From contig NZ_CP163444.1 of assembly GCF_041053105.1 (NCBI RefSeq), positions 3,534,001-3,598,000 of the forward strand: a DNA stretch of 64,000 nt, given 5' to 3'. Made by a program: the position numbers and the translations under genes. A model generated the notes under the pieces. That model made no database searches. It was not told where the DNA came from and was given only the letters and a program-made list of their open reading frames with translations. Source of the stretch: Streptomyces sp. R44 (lineage in GTDB: Bacteria > Actinomycetota > Actinomycetes > Streptomycetales > Streptomycetaceae). This document shows, in pieces, positions 33,187-42,655 of this stretch (within the stretch, counting starts at the first letter, position 1; each line of letters begins with the position of its first letter).

Positions 33187-34050
33187 TCAGATCTTTCCGA
33201 TGCCGAGGGTGTTCTCGGAGGGCAGCAGGCCGGAGCCGATGACGGTGAGCCAGGGCCCGCCCAGGAGGTCGCCGAGCCGTGCGGTGGCGTCCGGGCCGAG
33301 GGCCTCCCAGGGGCCGGCGGCCAGCTCGTCCGTACGGCGCTCGACCTCTTCGCGCAGGGCGCGGCCGGCCTCGGTGGCCGACCCGTCCGGGTCGAGGAGA
33401 CCGCGGGCGATGAGGCGCTCGCGGGCGGCGGCCCAGGCGTCCTCGCTCCACCCCCGGCTCTCGAAGACGGGTTCCGCGGCGGCTCCGACGGCGGCGAAGG
33501 AGACGAGCGACTCGGCCGGGTCGAGACCGGCGGTGACCAGGGCGGCGATGTGGCCGTCGCCCCGGTGCTCGCGCAGGATCGTCGCCGCCTGCCAGAGGAC
33601 GAGGTGCGGGGCCTCGGGCCAGGGCAGTTCGGCGTGGGCGGCGGCGAGCGGGCGGCCTTCGAGGCGGGCCGACTCGGCGGCGCGGCGGGCGAGCCCGGCC
33701 GCCTCGGCCAGTGCGGGGCTGTCGAGGACCTCCTGGCCGAGGAGGGTGCGGTAGATGCGGTCGACGGCGCGGAGTCGGGCGGCGAGCACGTCGGCCGGGG
33801 CGGCGACCGCCCACGCGGCGGGGACGTGCCGGGCGACCTTCTCGGGGCTGAAGCCGTAGAAGGCGGAGGCGACGCGGACGGGTCCGACGGGGCCGAGGGC
33901 GGCGGCGCGCCAGGCGAAGTAGGAGGGCCAGCGGTCGGCGGTCTCGTAGCCGAGGGCGGCGGCCTCCTCGAAGGCCTCCGGGGCGTAGTAGAGCACGGAG
34001 TGCAGGGGTTCGAGCAGGTGCCACATCTGACGTACGCGAGCGGTGTCCAC
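33187..34050 (-). CDS. SCO6745 family protein
   Basis: 287 residues. VRQMWHLLEPLHSVLYYAPE, AFEEAAALGYETADRWPSYF, then winged-helix-like segments and REHRGDGHIAALVTAGLDPA. This is the SCO6745 (SalK-like) family, common in Streptomyces next to TetR genes and of unproven function; the fold contains helix-turn-helix-like parts. GTG 34050. Divergent from the TetR gene across 98 bp with two direct repeats, so it is a likely target of that regulator. Confidence 0.85.
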   Translation of the reverse strand: MDTARVRQMWHLLEPLHSVLYYAPEAFEEAAALGYETADRWPSYFAWRAAALGPVGPVRVASAFYGFSPEKVARHVPAAWAVAAPADVLAARLRAVDRIYRTLLGQEVLDSPALAEAAGLARRAAESARLEGRPLAAAHAELPWPEAPHLVLWQAATILREHRGDGHIAALVTAGLDPAESLVSFAAVGAAAEPVFESRGWSEDAWAAARERLIARGLLDPDGSATEAGRALREEVERRTDELAAGPWEALGPDATARLGDLLGGPWLTVIGSGLLPSENTLGIGKI

Positions 34051-34075
34051 GAGGTCCTCCCGATGTCGTCCACAT

Positions 34076-34130
34076 CTTGTCGGTGACTAGATAGTACGCC
34101 GCCGAGCCGGGAACTTGTCAATGACTAGAT
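34076..34130. promoter_or_regulatory. Two 17-bp direct repeats over a minus-strand promoter, likely TetR operator
   Basis: CTTGTCGGTGACTAGAT (34076-34092) and CTTGTCAATGACTAGAT (34114-34130) match at 15 of 17. On the minus strand TTGACA (34121-34116) and TACTAT (34096-34091) form -35 and -10 with a 19-base spacer for the SCO6745-type gene, one repeat over each box. Confidence 0.65.
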
Positions 34131-34148
34131 GGAGGCTAGGCTGCTGTC

Positions 34149-34739
34149 ATGACGACGAGCCGGAGTACCTACCACCACGGCGAGCTGCGGCAGGCCGTCC
34201 TCGCCGCCGCCCTCGACGTGATCGCCGCCGACGGCCCCGGGGCGCTCAGCCTGCGCGACCTCGCCCGCCGCGCGGGCGTCTCGCACGCCGCCCCCGCCCA
34301 CCACTTCAAGGACCGCACGGGCCTGCTCACCGCGATCGCGGCCCAGGGTTACGAGCTCCTCGCCGCCGGCCTCGCGGGCACACCCGAACTGCGCGAACGC
34401 GGCGTGCGGTACGTCCGCTTCGCGAGGGAGCACCCGGCGCACTTCCAGGTCATGTTCCAGCCGGATCTGCTCCGTGCCGACGACCCGGACCTCCTCGCCG
34501 CCAAGGAGCACGCCTCCGCCGAACTCCGCGCGGGCGTCGCCGACCTGGGGGGCGTCCCCGACGCCCGTACGGCCGGCATCGCCGCCTGGTCGCTCGCCCA
34601 CGGCTTCGCGACGCTGCTCCTCACCCACAACGTGCGGGACGCGGTCGGCGACCGCGACCCCGAGGAGTACTTCCGCTCGCTCACCGGCCTGCTCTTCGGC
34701 GGGGCCGCGTCCCAACCTCCCGCCGGGGAACGGGAATAG
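34149..34739 (+). CDS. TetR family transcriptional regulator
   Basis: 196 residues. N-terminal HTH: YHHGELRQAVLAAALDVIAA, DGPGALSLRDLARRAGVSHA, APAHHFKDRTGLLTAIAAQG. The C-terminal part (YVRFAREHPAHFQVMFQPDL; AAWSLAHGFATLLLTHNVRD) matches the WHG/TetR_C_33-type sensor. ATG 34149 lies 19 bp after a repeat, with little room for a ribosome-binding site, so leaderless translation is possible. Likely represses itself and the divergent SCO6745 gene. Confidence 0.9.
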   Translation: MTTSRSTYHHGELRQAVLAAALDVIAADGPGALSLRDLARRAGVSHAAPAHHFKDRTGLLTAIAAQGYELLAAGLAGTPELRERGVRYVRFAREHPAHFQVMFQPDLLRADDPDLLAAKEHASAELRAGVADLGGVPDARTAGIAAWSLAHGFATLLLTHNVRDAVGDRDPEEYFRSLTGLLFGGAASQPPAGERE

Positions 34740-34767
34740 CCCGCGTCAGCCAGTAATTGACGGAGAC

Positions 34768-36048
34768 ATGCGAACCACGAACACGCTCCGTCGCTCCGCT
34801 CTCGCCCTCCTCACCACCGCCGCGCTCGCCTTAGCCCCCACCGCGCTCGCCGACGCCGGCCACCACGGCCCCGGCAGCCAGGCCTGGCGCGGCGCCTGGG
34901 CCGCCTCCCCGCACTCCGCGACCGCGCCGTTCGGCCCCAACTGGTCGCAGCAGGGCTTCGACAACCAGACGGTCCGCCAGGTCGTCCGCGTCACCGCCTC
35001 CGGCACCCGGACCCGCATCGAACTGACGAACCGTTACGGCACCGGTCCGCTGCGGATCACCGGCGCGACCGTCGCCCGTACCGCCACGGGAGACCGCCCC
35101 CGGAGCGCGATCGTGCCCGGCTCCGTGCGGACGCTCCGCTTCGACCACCGGCCGTCCGTGACGATCCCGGCCGGCGAGACCCTCCTCAGCGACGCCGTGA
35201 ACCTCCCCGTCGAGGCCTTCGAGCAGCTGACCGTCACCCTCTACCTCGCGGACCCGACCGGCCCGGCGACCTTCCACCACCTCGCCTCGGCCACCAGCTA
35301 CCGCGCCGCCGGCGACCACCGCGCCGACCTGTCCGGCGCCGCCTTCCAGGAGACCAGCAGCTCCTGGTACTTCCTCTCCGGCGTCGAGGTCACCGGCGGC
35401 CGCGACACCGCCCGCCGCGACGGCATCGTCACCTTCGGCGACTCCATCACCGACGGCGTCGGCTCCACGACGGACGCCGACAACCGCTACCCCGACGAGC
35501 TCGCCGAGCGCCTCGCCGCCTCCGGCCGGCCCCGCGCCGTCCTCAACCACGGCATCGGCGGCAACGAGGTCACCAACGACACCACCTGGGCGGGCGAGAA
35601 GGCCCTCAACCGCTTCCGCAAGGACGTCCTCACCGAGCCCGGCGTGCGGACCGTCGTCATCCTGGAGGGCATCAACGACATCGGCGGCAGCGGCCCGTCC
35701 TTCCCCGGCGGCCCCACCCCCGAGGTCTCCGTCGAGAAGCTGATCGCCGGCCACCGCACCCTGATCGCCGAGGCCCACGCCAAGGGCCTCAAGGTCGTGG
35801 GCGCCACCCTCACCCCGGTCAAGGGCTCCCCCTACTTCACCGAGGCCAACGAGGCCAAGCGGGAGGCCTTCAACGACTGGGTCCGCACCTCCGGCGCGTA
35901 CGACGCCGTCGTCGACTTCGACCGCGCCGTCGCCGACCCGGCCGACCCGGAGCGCATCCTCCCCGCGTACGACTCGGGCGACCACCTCCACCCGGGCGAC
36001 GCCGGCTACCGCGCCATGGCCGAGGCCCTGGACCCCGACGCGCTGTAA
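34768..36048 (+). CDS. Secreted SGNH/GDSL hydrolase
   Basis: 426 residues with a signal peptide of about 29 residues (ALALLTTAALALAPTALADA). SGNH catalytic blocks in order: FGDSITDG (Ser), GIGGNE (Gly/Asn, block III), DHLHPGDAG near the C-terminus (Asp and His). An N-terminal beta region of about 170 residues precedes the hydrolase domain, as in Streptomyces GDSL lipases/esterases. Reaction: ester hydrolysis, substrate unknown. ATG 34768 preceded by CGGAGAC. Convergent with mfd across a repeat-rich terminator. Confidence 0.92.
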   Translation: MRTTNTLRRSALALLTTAALALAPTALADAGHHGPGSQAWRGAWAASPHSATAPFGPNWSQQGFDNQTVRQVVRVTASGTRTRIELTNRYGTGPLRITGATVARTATGDRPRSAIVPGSVRTLRFDHRPSVTIPAGETLLSDAVNLPVEAFEQLTVTLYLADPTGPATFHHLASATSYRAAGDHRADLSGAAFQETSSSWYFLSGVEVTGGRDTARRDGIVTFGDSITDGVGSTTDADNRYPDELAERLAASGRPRAVLNHGIGGNEVTNDTTWAGEKALNRFRKDVLTEPGVRTVVILEGINDIGGSGPSFPGGPTPEVSVEKLIAGHRTLIAEAHAKGLKVVGATLTPVKGSPYFTEANEAKREAFNDWVRTSGAYDAVVDFDRAVADPADPERILPAYDSGDHLHPGDAGYRAMAEALDPDAL

Positions 36049-36130
36049 AGCCGTGGGGCGGCGCCCCGGGGCAAGAGCCCGTGGAGCGGCGCCCCGGGGC
36101 AAGAGCCGTGGGGCGGCACCCCGAGGTGCC
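36048..36130. repeat. Three tandem 27-28-bp repeats after the GDSL gene
   Basis: Units of AAGAGCCGTGGGGCGGCGCC followed by CCGGGGC begin at 36048, 36073 and 36101. Each can fold on itself, and the last forms the perfect hairpin listed next. The repeat lies between convergent genes. Confidence 0.65.
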
Positions 36131-36137
36131 GCCCCAC
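36108..36137. terminator. Perfect 13-bp hairpin between GDSL gene and mfd
   Basis: GTGGGGCGGCACC (36108-36120), loop CCGA, GGTGCCGCCCCAC (36125-36137). Serves both convergent transcripts; no T run. Confidence 0.85.
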
Positions 36138-36141
36138 GACC

Positions 36142-39100
36142 TCAGCCCCCGAGGATCGTCGTCAGGAACTCACCCGTCCACGCCAGGAGTTCACGGCCGA
36201 CCACCGGCTTCCCGCCGATCTTCCCGGACGTCGGGCGCGGCACCAGGATCTGGTGGACCGCCGGCTTGATCACCGAGCGCGGGTGGAGACGCTTGAGGCG
36301 GAGCTCCTGGGACTCGCGCAGCTCCACCGGCGCGAAGCGGATGTTGGAGCCCTGGAGGACGATCTCGCCGACCCCGCACGCGCGCGCGAGCATCCGCAGG
36401 CCCGCCACCAGGAGCAGGTTCTCCACCGGCTCGGGCAGCTTGCCGTACCGGTCGGTGAGCTCCTCGCGTACGGCCCTGATGTCCTCCTCCGAGTTCGCCG
36501 AGGCGATCGAGCGGTAGGCCTGGAGCCGCAGCCGCTCCCCCGGCGCGTAGTCGTGCGGCATGTGCGCGTCGACCGGGAGCTCGATCTTGACCTCCAGCGG
36601 CGGCTCCTCCTCCACGCCGCCTTCGAGCGAGGCCCGGTAGTCGGCGACGGCCTCGCCGACCATCCGTACGTACAGGTCGAAGCCGACGCCCGCGATGTGA
36701 CCGGACTGCTCGCCGCCGAGCAGATTGCCCGCGCCGCGGATCTCCAGGTCCTTCATCGCCACGTACATGCCCGCGCCCATCTCGGTGTGCTGGGCGATCG
36801 TCGCGAGCCGCTCGTGCGCGGTCTCCGTGAGCGGCTTCTCCGGCGGGTACAGGAAGTACGCGTACCCCCGCTCGCGGCCACGGCCGACACGGCCGCGCAG
36901 CTGGTGGAGCTGCGACAACCCGAAGTTGTCGCCGCGCTCGACGATCAGGGTGTTGGCGTTGGAGATGTCGATGCCGGACTCGACGATCGTCGTCGACACC
37001 AGCACGTCGAACTTCTTCTCCCAGAAGTCCACGACGACCTGCTCCAGGGCCTGCTCGGACATCTGGCCGTGCGCCGTCGCGATCCGCGCCTCGGGCACGA
37101 TCTCGCGCAGCCGCGCCGCCGCCCGGTCGATCGAGTCGACCCGGTTGTGGATGTAGAAGACCTGGCCCTCGCGCAGGAGTTCACGCCGGATCGCGGCGCC
37201 GATCTGCTTCTCCTCGTACGGGCCGACGAAGGTGAGGACCGGGTGCCGCTCCTCGGGCGGTGTCGTGATCGTCGACATCTCCCTGATCCCCGTCACCGCC
37301 ATCTCAAGGGTGCGCGGGATCGGGGTCGCGGACATCGTCAGGACGTCGACATTGGCCCGGAGCTTCTTCAGCTGCTCCTTGTGCTCGACGCCGAAGCGCT
37401 GCTCCTCGTCGACGATGACCAGGCCCAGGTCCTTGAACTTCGTCTCGGAGGAGAAGAGGCGGTGGGTGCCGATGACGACGTCGACCGAGCCCTCCCGCAG
37501 GCCCTCCATCGTCGCCTTCGACTCGGTCTCCGTCTGGAACCGGGACAGCGCCCGCACCTTCACCGGGAACTGCGAGTACCGCTCGCTGAACGTGCCGAAG
37601 TGCTGTTGCACGAGGAGCGTCGTCGGGACCAGGACCGCGACCTGCTTGCCGTCCTGGACGGCCTTGAAGGCCGCCCGTACCGCGATCTCCGTCTTGCCGT
37701 AGCCGACGTCGCCGCAGATCAGACGGTCCATGGGGACCGTCTTCTCCATGTCCTCCTTCACCTCGGCGATCGTGGACAGCTGGTCGGGCGTCTCCGCGTA
37801 CGGGAAGGCGTCCTCCAGCTCCCGCTGCCACGGGGTGTCGGGCCCGAAGGCATGACCGGGCGCCGCCATCCGCGCCGAGTACAGCTTGATCAGATCGGCC
37901 GCGATCTCCTTGACGGCCTTCTTCGCGCGCTGCTTCGTCTTCGTCCAGTCCGCGCCGCCGAGCCGGTGCAGGGTCGGCGCCTCGCCGCCCACGTACTTGG
38001 TGACCTGCTCCAGCTGGTCGGTCGGGATGTAGAGGCGGTCGCCCGGCTGGCCGCGCTTCGCGGGCGCGTACTCGACGAGGAGGTACTCGCGGGTCGCGCC
38101 CTGCACGGTCCGCTGCACCATCTCCACGTACCGGCCGACGCCGTGCTGCTCGTGCACGATGTAGTCGCCGACCTCCAGGGTCAGCGGGTCGATCGTCTTG
38201 CGGCGCTTGGCGGGCATCCGCTGCCCGTCCTTGCCGGCCGCCTTCTGCCCCGACAGGTCGGTCTCCGTCAGCACCGCCAGCTTGAGCGCCGTGTCGACGA
38301 AGCCGAAGTCGATGGAGCCGCACGCCACGTGCACGACCGACGGGGCGATCTCCGTCAGGTCCGCGTCGAGGCGGGCGGCGATGCCCTCGCCGCCGAGGAC
38401 CTCGACCGTACGGGACGCGGGGCCGTGGGCCTCCGTCACGTACACCGTGCGCCAGCCGTCGGCCAGCCAGCCTTTGGTGTCGGCGAGCGCACGGGCGGTG
38501 TCGCCTCGGTACGACTCGGGGGCGTGCATGCCCAGCGTCAGGGTGTCCCCCGCGACGATCTCGTCCGCCGCGAACGGCGACACCGACCACCAGGCCATGC
38601 CGAGCTCGCGCGCCCGGTCCCGTACGTCCGCGATCCCCCACAGCGAGGCCGCGCCGACGTCGATCGGCGCCTCGCCGCCGCCGGCGGTGGCGGCCCACGA
38701 GGCCTGGAGGAACTCCTGGCTGGTGGCCACCAGGTCGGCGGCCCGGGTCCGCACCCGCTCGGGGTCGCAGACGACGGCCATCGAGCCCTTGGGAAGGACG
38801 TCGAGCACCAGCTCCATGTCGTCGACGAGGACCGGCGCGAGGGACTCCATGCCCTCGACCGCGATCCCCTCGGCGATCTTGTTGAGCAGCTCGCCGAGCT
38901 CGGGATGCTCGACGGCGAGCGCCGCGGCCCTTTCCCGTACGTCCTCGGTCAGGAGCAGCTCACGGCAGGGCGGCGCCCACAGACCGTGCTCGGCCACTTC
39001 GAGGGAGCGCTGGTCGGCGACCTTGAAGTAACGGATCTCCTCGACGTCGTCGCCCCAGAACTCGATCCGGAGCGGATGCTCCTCGGTCGGCGGGAAGACG

Positions 39101-39672
39101 TCCAGGATGCCGCCGCGCACGGCGAACTCGCCGCGCTTCTCGACGAGCTCGACACGGGAGTACGCGGCGGCGGCGAGCCCCTCGACGACCTCGTTCAGAT
39201 CGGCGGTCTGGCCGCTCCTGAGAGCCACCGGCTCCAGGTCCCCCAGCCCCTTGACCTGCGGCTGGAGTACGGAACGGATGGGCGCGACGACGACGGAGAC
39301 GGGCCCGGCGGCCGGGTCGTCGTCGCGGGGGTGCGCAAGCCGGCGCAGCACGGCCAGCCGGCGGCCGACGGTGTCGGAGCGGGGCGAGAGCCGCTCGTGC
39401 GGCAGGGTCTCCCAGGAGGGGTACTCGACGACCCTGTCCGGGTCCAGGAGGGACCGCAGCGCGGCGGCGAGGTCCTCGGCCTCCCGGCCGGTCGCGGTCA
39501 CCGCGAGCACCGGCCGCCCCGAGTCCCGGGCGAGCGCGGCCACGGCGAACGGGCGCGCCGCCGCCGGGCCGACCAGGTCCACGTGCGGACGGTTGCCGTC
39601 GGCGGCGGCCTTCACCGCCTCGGCGAGGGCGGCGTCCTTGACGACGACATCGAGCAGACCGTGCAGACTCAT
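36142..39672 (-). CDS. mfd: Transcription-repair coupling factor Mfd
   Basis: 1176 residues. N-terminal UvrB-like region (VEYPSWETLPHERLSPRSDT), RNA polymerase interaction domain (VGDYIVHEQHGVGRYVEM), translocase with Walker A GDVGYGKTEIAVRAA and DEEQRFGVEHKEQL, SATPIPRT, ESGIDISNANTLIVERG, QLRGRVGRGRERGYAYF, and the C-terminal D7 (PEPVENLL). It removes RNA polymerase stalled at DNA lesions and recruits UvrA. Full length for the family. ATG 39672 begins SLHGLLDVVVKDAALAEAVK. Confidence 0.98.
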   Translation of the reverse strand: MSLHGLLDVVVKDAALAEAVKAAADGNRPHVDLVGPAAARPFAVAALARDSGRPVLAVTATGREAEDLAAALRSLLDPDRVVEYPSWETLPHERLSPRSDTVGRRLAVLRRLAHPRDDDPAAGPVSVVVAPIRSVLQPQVKGLGDLEPVALRSGQTADLNEVVEGLAAAAYSRVELVEKRGEFAVRGGILDVFPPTEEHPLRIEFWGDDVEEIRYFKVADQRSLEVAEHGLWAPPCRELLLTEDVRERAAALAVEHPELGELLNKIAEGIAVEGMESLAPVLVDDMELVLDVLPKGSMAVVCDPERVRTRAADLVATSQEFLQASWAATAGGGEAPIDVGAASLWGIADVRDRARELGMAWWSVSPFAADEIVAGDTLTLGMHAPESYRGDTARALADTKGWLADGWRTVYVTEAHGPASRTVEVLGGEGIAARLDADLTEIAPSVVHVACGSIDFGFVDTALKLAVLTETDLSGQKAAGKDGQRMPAKRRKTIDPLTLEVGDYIVHEQHGVGRYVEMVQRTVQGATREYLLVEYAPAKRGQPGDRLYIPTDQLEQVTKYVGGEAPTLHRLGGADWTKTKQRAKKAVKEIAADLIKLYSARMAAPGHAFGPDTPWQRELEDAFPYAETPDQLSTIAEVKEDMEKTVPMDRLICGDVGYGKTEIAVRAAFKAVQDGKQVAVLVPTTLLVQQHFGTFSERYSQFPVKVRALSRFQTETESKATMEGLREGSVDVVIGTHRLFSSETKFKDLGLVIVDEEQRFGVEHKEQLKKLRANVDVLTMSATPIPRTLEMAVTGIREMSTITTPPEERHPVLTFVGPYEEKQIGAAIRRELLREGQVFYIHNRVDSIDRAAARLREIVPEARIATAHGQMSEQALEQVVVDFWEKKFDVLVSTTIVESGIDISNANTLIVERGDNFGLSQLHQLRGRVGRGRERGYAYFLYPPEKPLTETAHERLATIAQHTEMGAGMYVAMKDLEIRGAGNLLGGEQSGHIAGVGFDLYVRMVGEAVADYRASLEGGVEEEPPLEVKIELPVDAHMPHDYAPGERLRLQAYRSIASANSEEDIRAVREELTDRYGKLPEPVENLLLVAGLRMLARACGVGEIVLQGSNIRFAPVELRESQELRLKRLHPRSVIKPAVHQILVPRPTSGKIGGKPVVGRELLAWTGEFLTTILGG

Positions 39673-40072
39673 GGACCTTTTCCATCCCGGGTTCGTACGA
39701 CGGGGGCGGGCAACGCGAACAGCCCGACACGTCTCACGGGCCGGGTGGTCCCGGACCCCAGGGCCCGGTGTCGCCCAGCCTACGACGCACCACGGACACC
39801 CGCTCCCGAAACACGACCGGGCCCGTTGTGGGCAGGCGTTCCGCAAGGGGCGGTGCCCACCCGCCGTGTGGGCAATCGTCCCGCAGGGCGGGACGGGTGG
39901 GCACACGGGACGGCGCCCTCAGCGGCGCCTCCGCCTTACGCGCCTGGACCCGCACCATCCGCTCGGTACGCGGGGTGCGGGTCCAGGCCCTGGAGCCTCT
40001 GGCGCCGGCAGGGGCGCCGTTCCGTTGTGCCCACCCGTTCCGCCCCGGCGGAACGCATGCCCACAACGGGAG
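39673..40072. other. Palindrome-rich intergenic region
   Basis: No gene. Four imperfect palindromes: 39828-39860 (GTGGGCA/TGCCCAC), 39866-39906 (GTGTG/CACAC with CGTCCCGC/GCGGGACG), 39943-39987 (CCTGGACCCGCACC and complement, 17-base loop), 40022-40069 (CCGTTGTG/CACAACGG with CGTTCCGCC/GGCGGAACG). A 23-bp arm at 39822-39844 recurs inverted at 40048-40070 with one mismatch. Lies between the ABC operon and the mfd start, both minus-strand. Confidence 0.75.
40022..40069 (-). terminator. Hairpin at the end of the ABC permease gene
   Basis: Its outermost pairs start 4 bp past the permease stop at 40073. Strong inner stem CGTTCCGCC/GGCGGAACG with a CC loop. Confidence 0.7.
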
Positions 40073-42655
40073 CTACTCGCTCGCGATCGCGTTCAGGACG
40101 TTCATCCGGCCCGCGCGGAACGCCGGGACCAGCGCCGCGAACAGCCCCACGAAGGCCGAGCCGATGAAGACCGTCACGATCGTCGGCCAGGGGATCTCCA
40201 GGACCCCGAGGCCTTCGAGGGCGAGGAGCTTCTGGGCGGCGGTGCCCCAGCCCATCCCGAGGCCCAGGCCGAGCAGCGCGCCGAAGAGGGCGATGACCAC
40301 CGACTCCAGGCGGATCATGCGCCGCAGCTGCCGCCGGGAGAGCCCGATGGCCCGCATGAGGCCGATCTCGCGGGTCCGCTCGACCACCGAGAGGGCGAGG
40401 GTGTTCACGACACCGAGGACCGCGACGACGATCGCGAGCGCGAGGAGCCCGTACACGATGTTGAGCAGCTGACCGACCTGGTTCTGCAGCTCCTCCTTGT
40501 AGTCGGCCTGGTTGCTGACCTTGTACTGCGGGTACGGCGCGAGCGCGTCCTTGAGGGCCTGGTACGCCGCGTCCTCCTGGCCGTCCTTGGCGCTGGCCAG
40601 GATGAGGAGGCTGTTCGGTACCCGCTCGGCCGGCAGGTGGCGGGCGACGGTGGACACGTTCGTGTACATCGCGCCCTTGTCGACCTGCCCGGTGTCCGCC
40701 GTGATCGCCGCGACCTTCAGCTTGACCGTGTCGCCGCCCGTGAAGGCGAGGGTCAGGACGTCGCCGACCTTCACGCCGTGCTCGGTGGCGTAGTCGCTGC
40801 CGACGGACATGGCGTTCTCGCCGTACGCGTCGGTGAGGGTGCCCGCGGTGGTCTCGCGGCGCAGGTCCTTCACGTACGTGGGGTCGGTGGCGGCCAGGTC
40901 GGCCGTGGTGGTCCTGCCGCGCGGGTCGGTGACCTTCGCGTCGACCCACTTGTACGCGGTGACGTGGTCCAGGCCGGGGGTCTTCTCCACGGCGGCCTGC
41001 GCCTGCGGCACGATCGGCTGCCCGGTGCCGGACTGCACGATGAAGTCGGCGCCGACGGACCGGTCGAGTTCCTCGGTGGCCGAGGCGACCATCGAGGAGC
41101 CGACGACGGACAGGCCGGCGACGAGCGCGAGGCCGATCATCAGGGCGGCGGCGGTGGCGCCGGTGCGGCGCGGGTTGCGGAGCGCGTTGCGCTCGGCCAT
41201 CCGGCCGACGGGCCCGAAGATCCGCAGGACGACGGCGCCGAGGACGCGGACGACGACGCCGGCGAGGAGCGGGCCGATGACGACGAAGCCGAGGAGGGAG
41301 AGGACGACGCCGAGGCCGAGCCAGAGGGAGCCGGGTCCGGCCTCGGCGGCGCGGGCCGCCGCCACGAGGGCGGCCGCTCCGGCGGCGGTGAGGACGAGCC
41401 CGAGCACGCCCCGTACCCGTCCGGCCTTGCCGTCGGCGGGGGTGCCCGCGTCGCGGAGCGCGGCCATCGGGGAGACCTTCCCGGCCCGGCGGGCGGGGAT
41501 GTACGCGGCGAGGACGGTGACGACGATGCCGAGGGCGAGGCCGACGGCGGGGGTCGTCCAGGCGACGGTGAGGTCGCGGGTGGAGAGTTCCATGCCCATG
41601 GAGGACATGAGCTTCATGAGCCCGACGGCGAGGCCGACGCCCGCGGCGACGCCGGCGATCGAGCCGACGAGGCCGAGGAGGACCGCCTCGACGAGGACGG
41701 AACGGTTCACCTGCTCGCGGCTGGAGCCGATGGCCCGCATGAGGCCGATCTCGCGGGTGCGCTGGGCGACCAGCATGGAGAAGGTGTTGACGATGAGGAA
41801 GATGCCGACGAGGAAGGCGATCCCGGCGAAGCCGAGCATCGCGTACTTCATGACGTCGAGGAATCCGGCGACGTCCTCGCGGCCCGCGTCGGCGACCTCG
41901 GCGGCGGTGTGCAGCTTGTAGTTCTTCGCGTCGGCGCCGAGCGCGGCGGCCACGTCCGCCTTGAGGGCGTCGTCGCCGACACCGGGCTTCGCGTCGACCA
42001 TGACCTGGGTGAACAGGCCTTCCTTGCCGAGGAGTTCGCGCTGCGCGGTGACGGTGTCGAAGTAGACGACGGTGGCGCCGGGGTTGGTGACCTTGAACTC
42101 GACGATGCCGGAGATCTTCGCGCTGTGGTCGCCGGTGACGGCGATCGTGCGCAGGGTGTCGCCGATCTTCAGGTGGTGCTTCTCCGCGGTGCCGGCGTCG
42201 ACGACGACGTCGGTGGGCCCGCGCGGTTCGTGGCCGGAGGCCAGTTCGACCGAACGGAGCTCGTAGGGGCTCCAGTTGACGGCGATGGTCGGCGCGCCGC
42301 CGGTCGGTCCGACGTTCTTGTTCTTCGCGTCGACGACGGTGACGCTCAGGGAGGTGACGGAGCCCTGCGCGTCCTTGACGCCTTCGGCCTTCCTGACCCG
42401 CTCGACGAGCGAGGCGGGCAGGGACTCGGGTCGGCCGTTCTGCGGGGTCTCGTCGTTGCCGCCCGCGCCCTTCGGGCTGACGGTGACGTCGGAGGCGGTC
42501 GACGCGAAGAGCTTGTCGAACGTCGTGTTCATGGTGTCGGTGAAGACGAGGGTCCCACTGACGAACGCGACGGAGAGCAGGACGGCGACGGCGGAGAGCG
42601 CCATGCGGCCCTTGTGCGCGAGGAAGTTGCGCAGCGAGGTCTTGAGGACGGTCAT
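40073..42655 (-). CDS. ABC transporter permease, FtsX/MacB type
   Basis: 860 residues. First membrane helix RMALSAVAVLLSVAFVSGTL, then a MacB_PCD-like external domain (to about residue 250), FtsX-domain helices (LGFAGIAFLVGIFLIVNTFS; LGLVGSIAGVAAGVGLAVGL), a second external domain and a second FtsX set (VVAVLGVVNTLALSVVERTR; VIALFGALLGLGLGMGWGTA). This duplicated FtsX plan fits exporters of peptides or lipoprotein-release-type systems. ATG 42655 overlaps the ATPase stop (ATGA). Substrate unknown; the ABC pair may resist an antimicrobial. Confidence 0.9.
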   Translation of the reverse strand: MTVLKTSLRNFLAHKGRMALSAVAVLLSVAFVSGTLVFTDTMNTTFDKLFASTASDVTVSPKGAGGNDETPQNGRPESLPASLVERVRKAEGVKDAQGSVTSLSVTVVDAKNKNVGPTGGAPTIAVNWSPYELRSVELASGHEPRGPTDVVVDAGTAEKHHLKIGDTLRTIAVTGDHSAKISGIVEFKVTNPGATVVYFDTVTAQRELLGKEGLFTQVMVDAKPGVGDDALKADVAAALGADAKNYKLHTAAEVADAGREDVAGFLDVMKYAMLGFAGIAFLVGIFLIVNTFSMLVAQRTREIGLMRAIGSSREQVNRSVLVEAVLLGLVGSIAGVAAGVGLAVGLMKLMSSMGMELSTRDLTVAWTTPAVGLALGIVVTVLAAYIPARRAGKVSPMAALRDAGTPADGKAGRVRGVLGLVLTAAGAAALVAAARAAEAGPGSLWLGLGVVLSLLGFVVIGPLLAGVVVRVLGAVVLRIFGPVGRMAERNALRNPRRTGATAAALMIGLALVAGLSVVGSSMVASATEELDRSVGADFIVQSGTGQPIVPQAQAAVEKTPGLDHVTAYKWVDAKVTDPRGRTTTADLAATDPTYVKDLRRETTAGTLTDAYGENAMSVGSDYATEHGVKVGDVLTLAFTGGDTVKLKVAAITADTGQVDKGAMYTNVSTVARHLPAERVPNSLLILASAKDGQEDAAYQALKDALAPYPQYKVSNQADYKEELQNQVGQLLNIVYGLLALAIVVAVLGVVNTLALSVVERTREIGLMRAIGLSRRQLRRMIRLESVVIALFGALLGLGLGMGWGTAAQKLLALEGLGVLEIPWPTIVTVFIGSAFVGLFAALVPAFRAGRMNVLNAIASE

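Noticed and set aside
36253..40167. A 1304-codon + strand frame
   Set aside because: Antisense to mfd; the mfd frame has all family motifs at full length.
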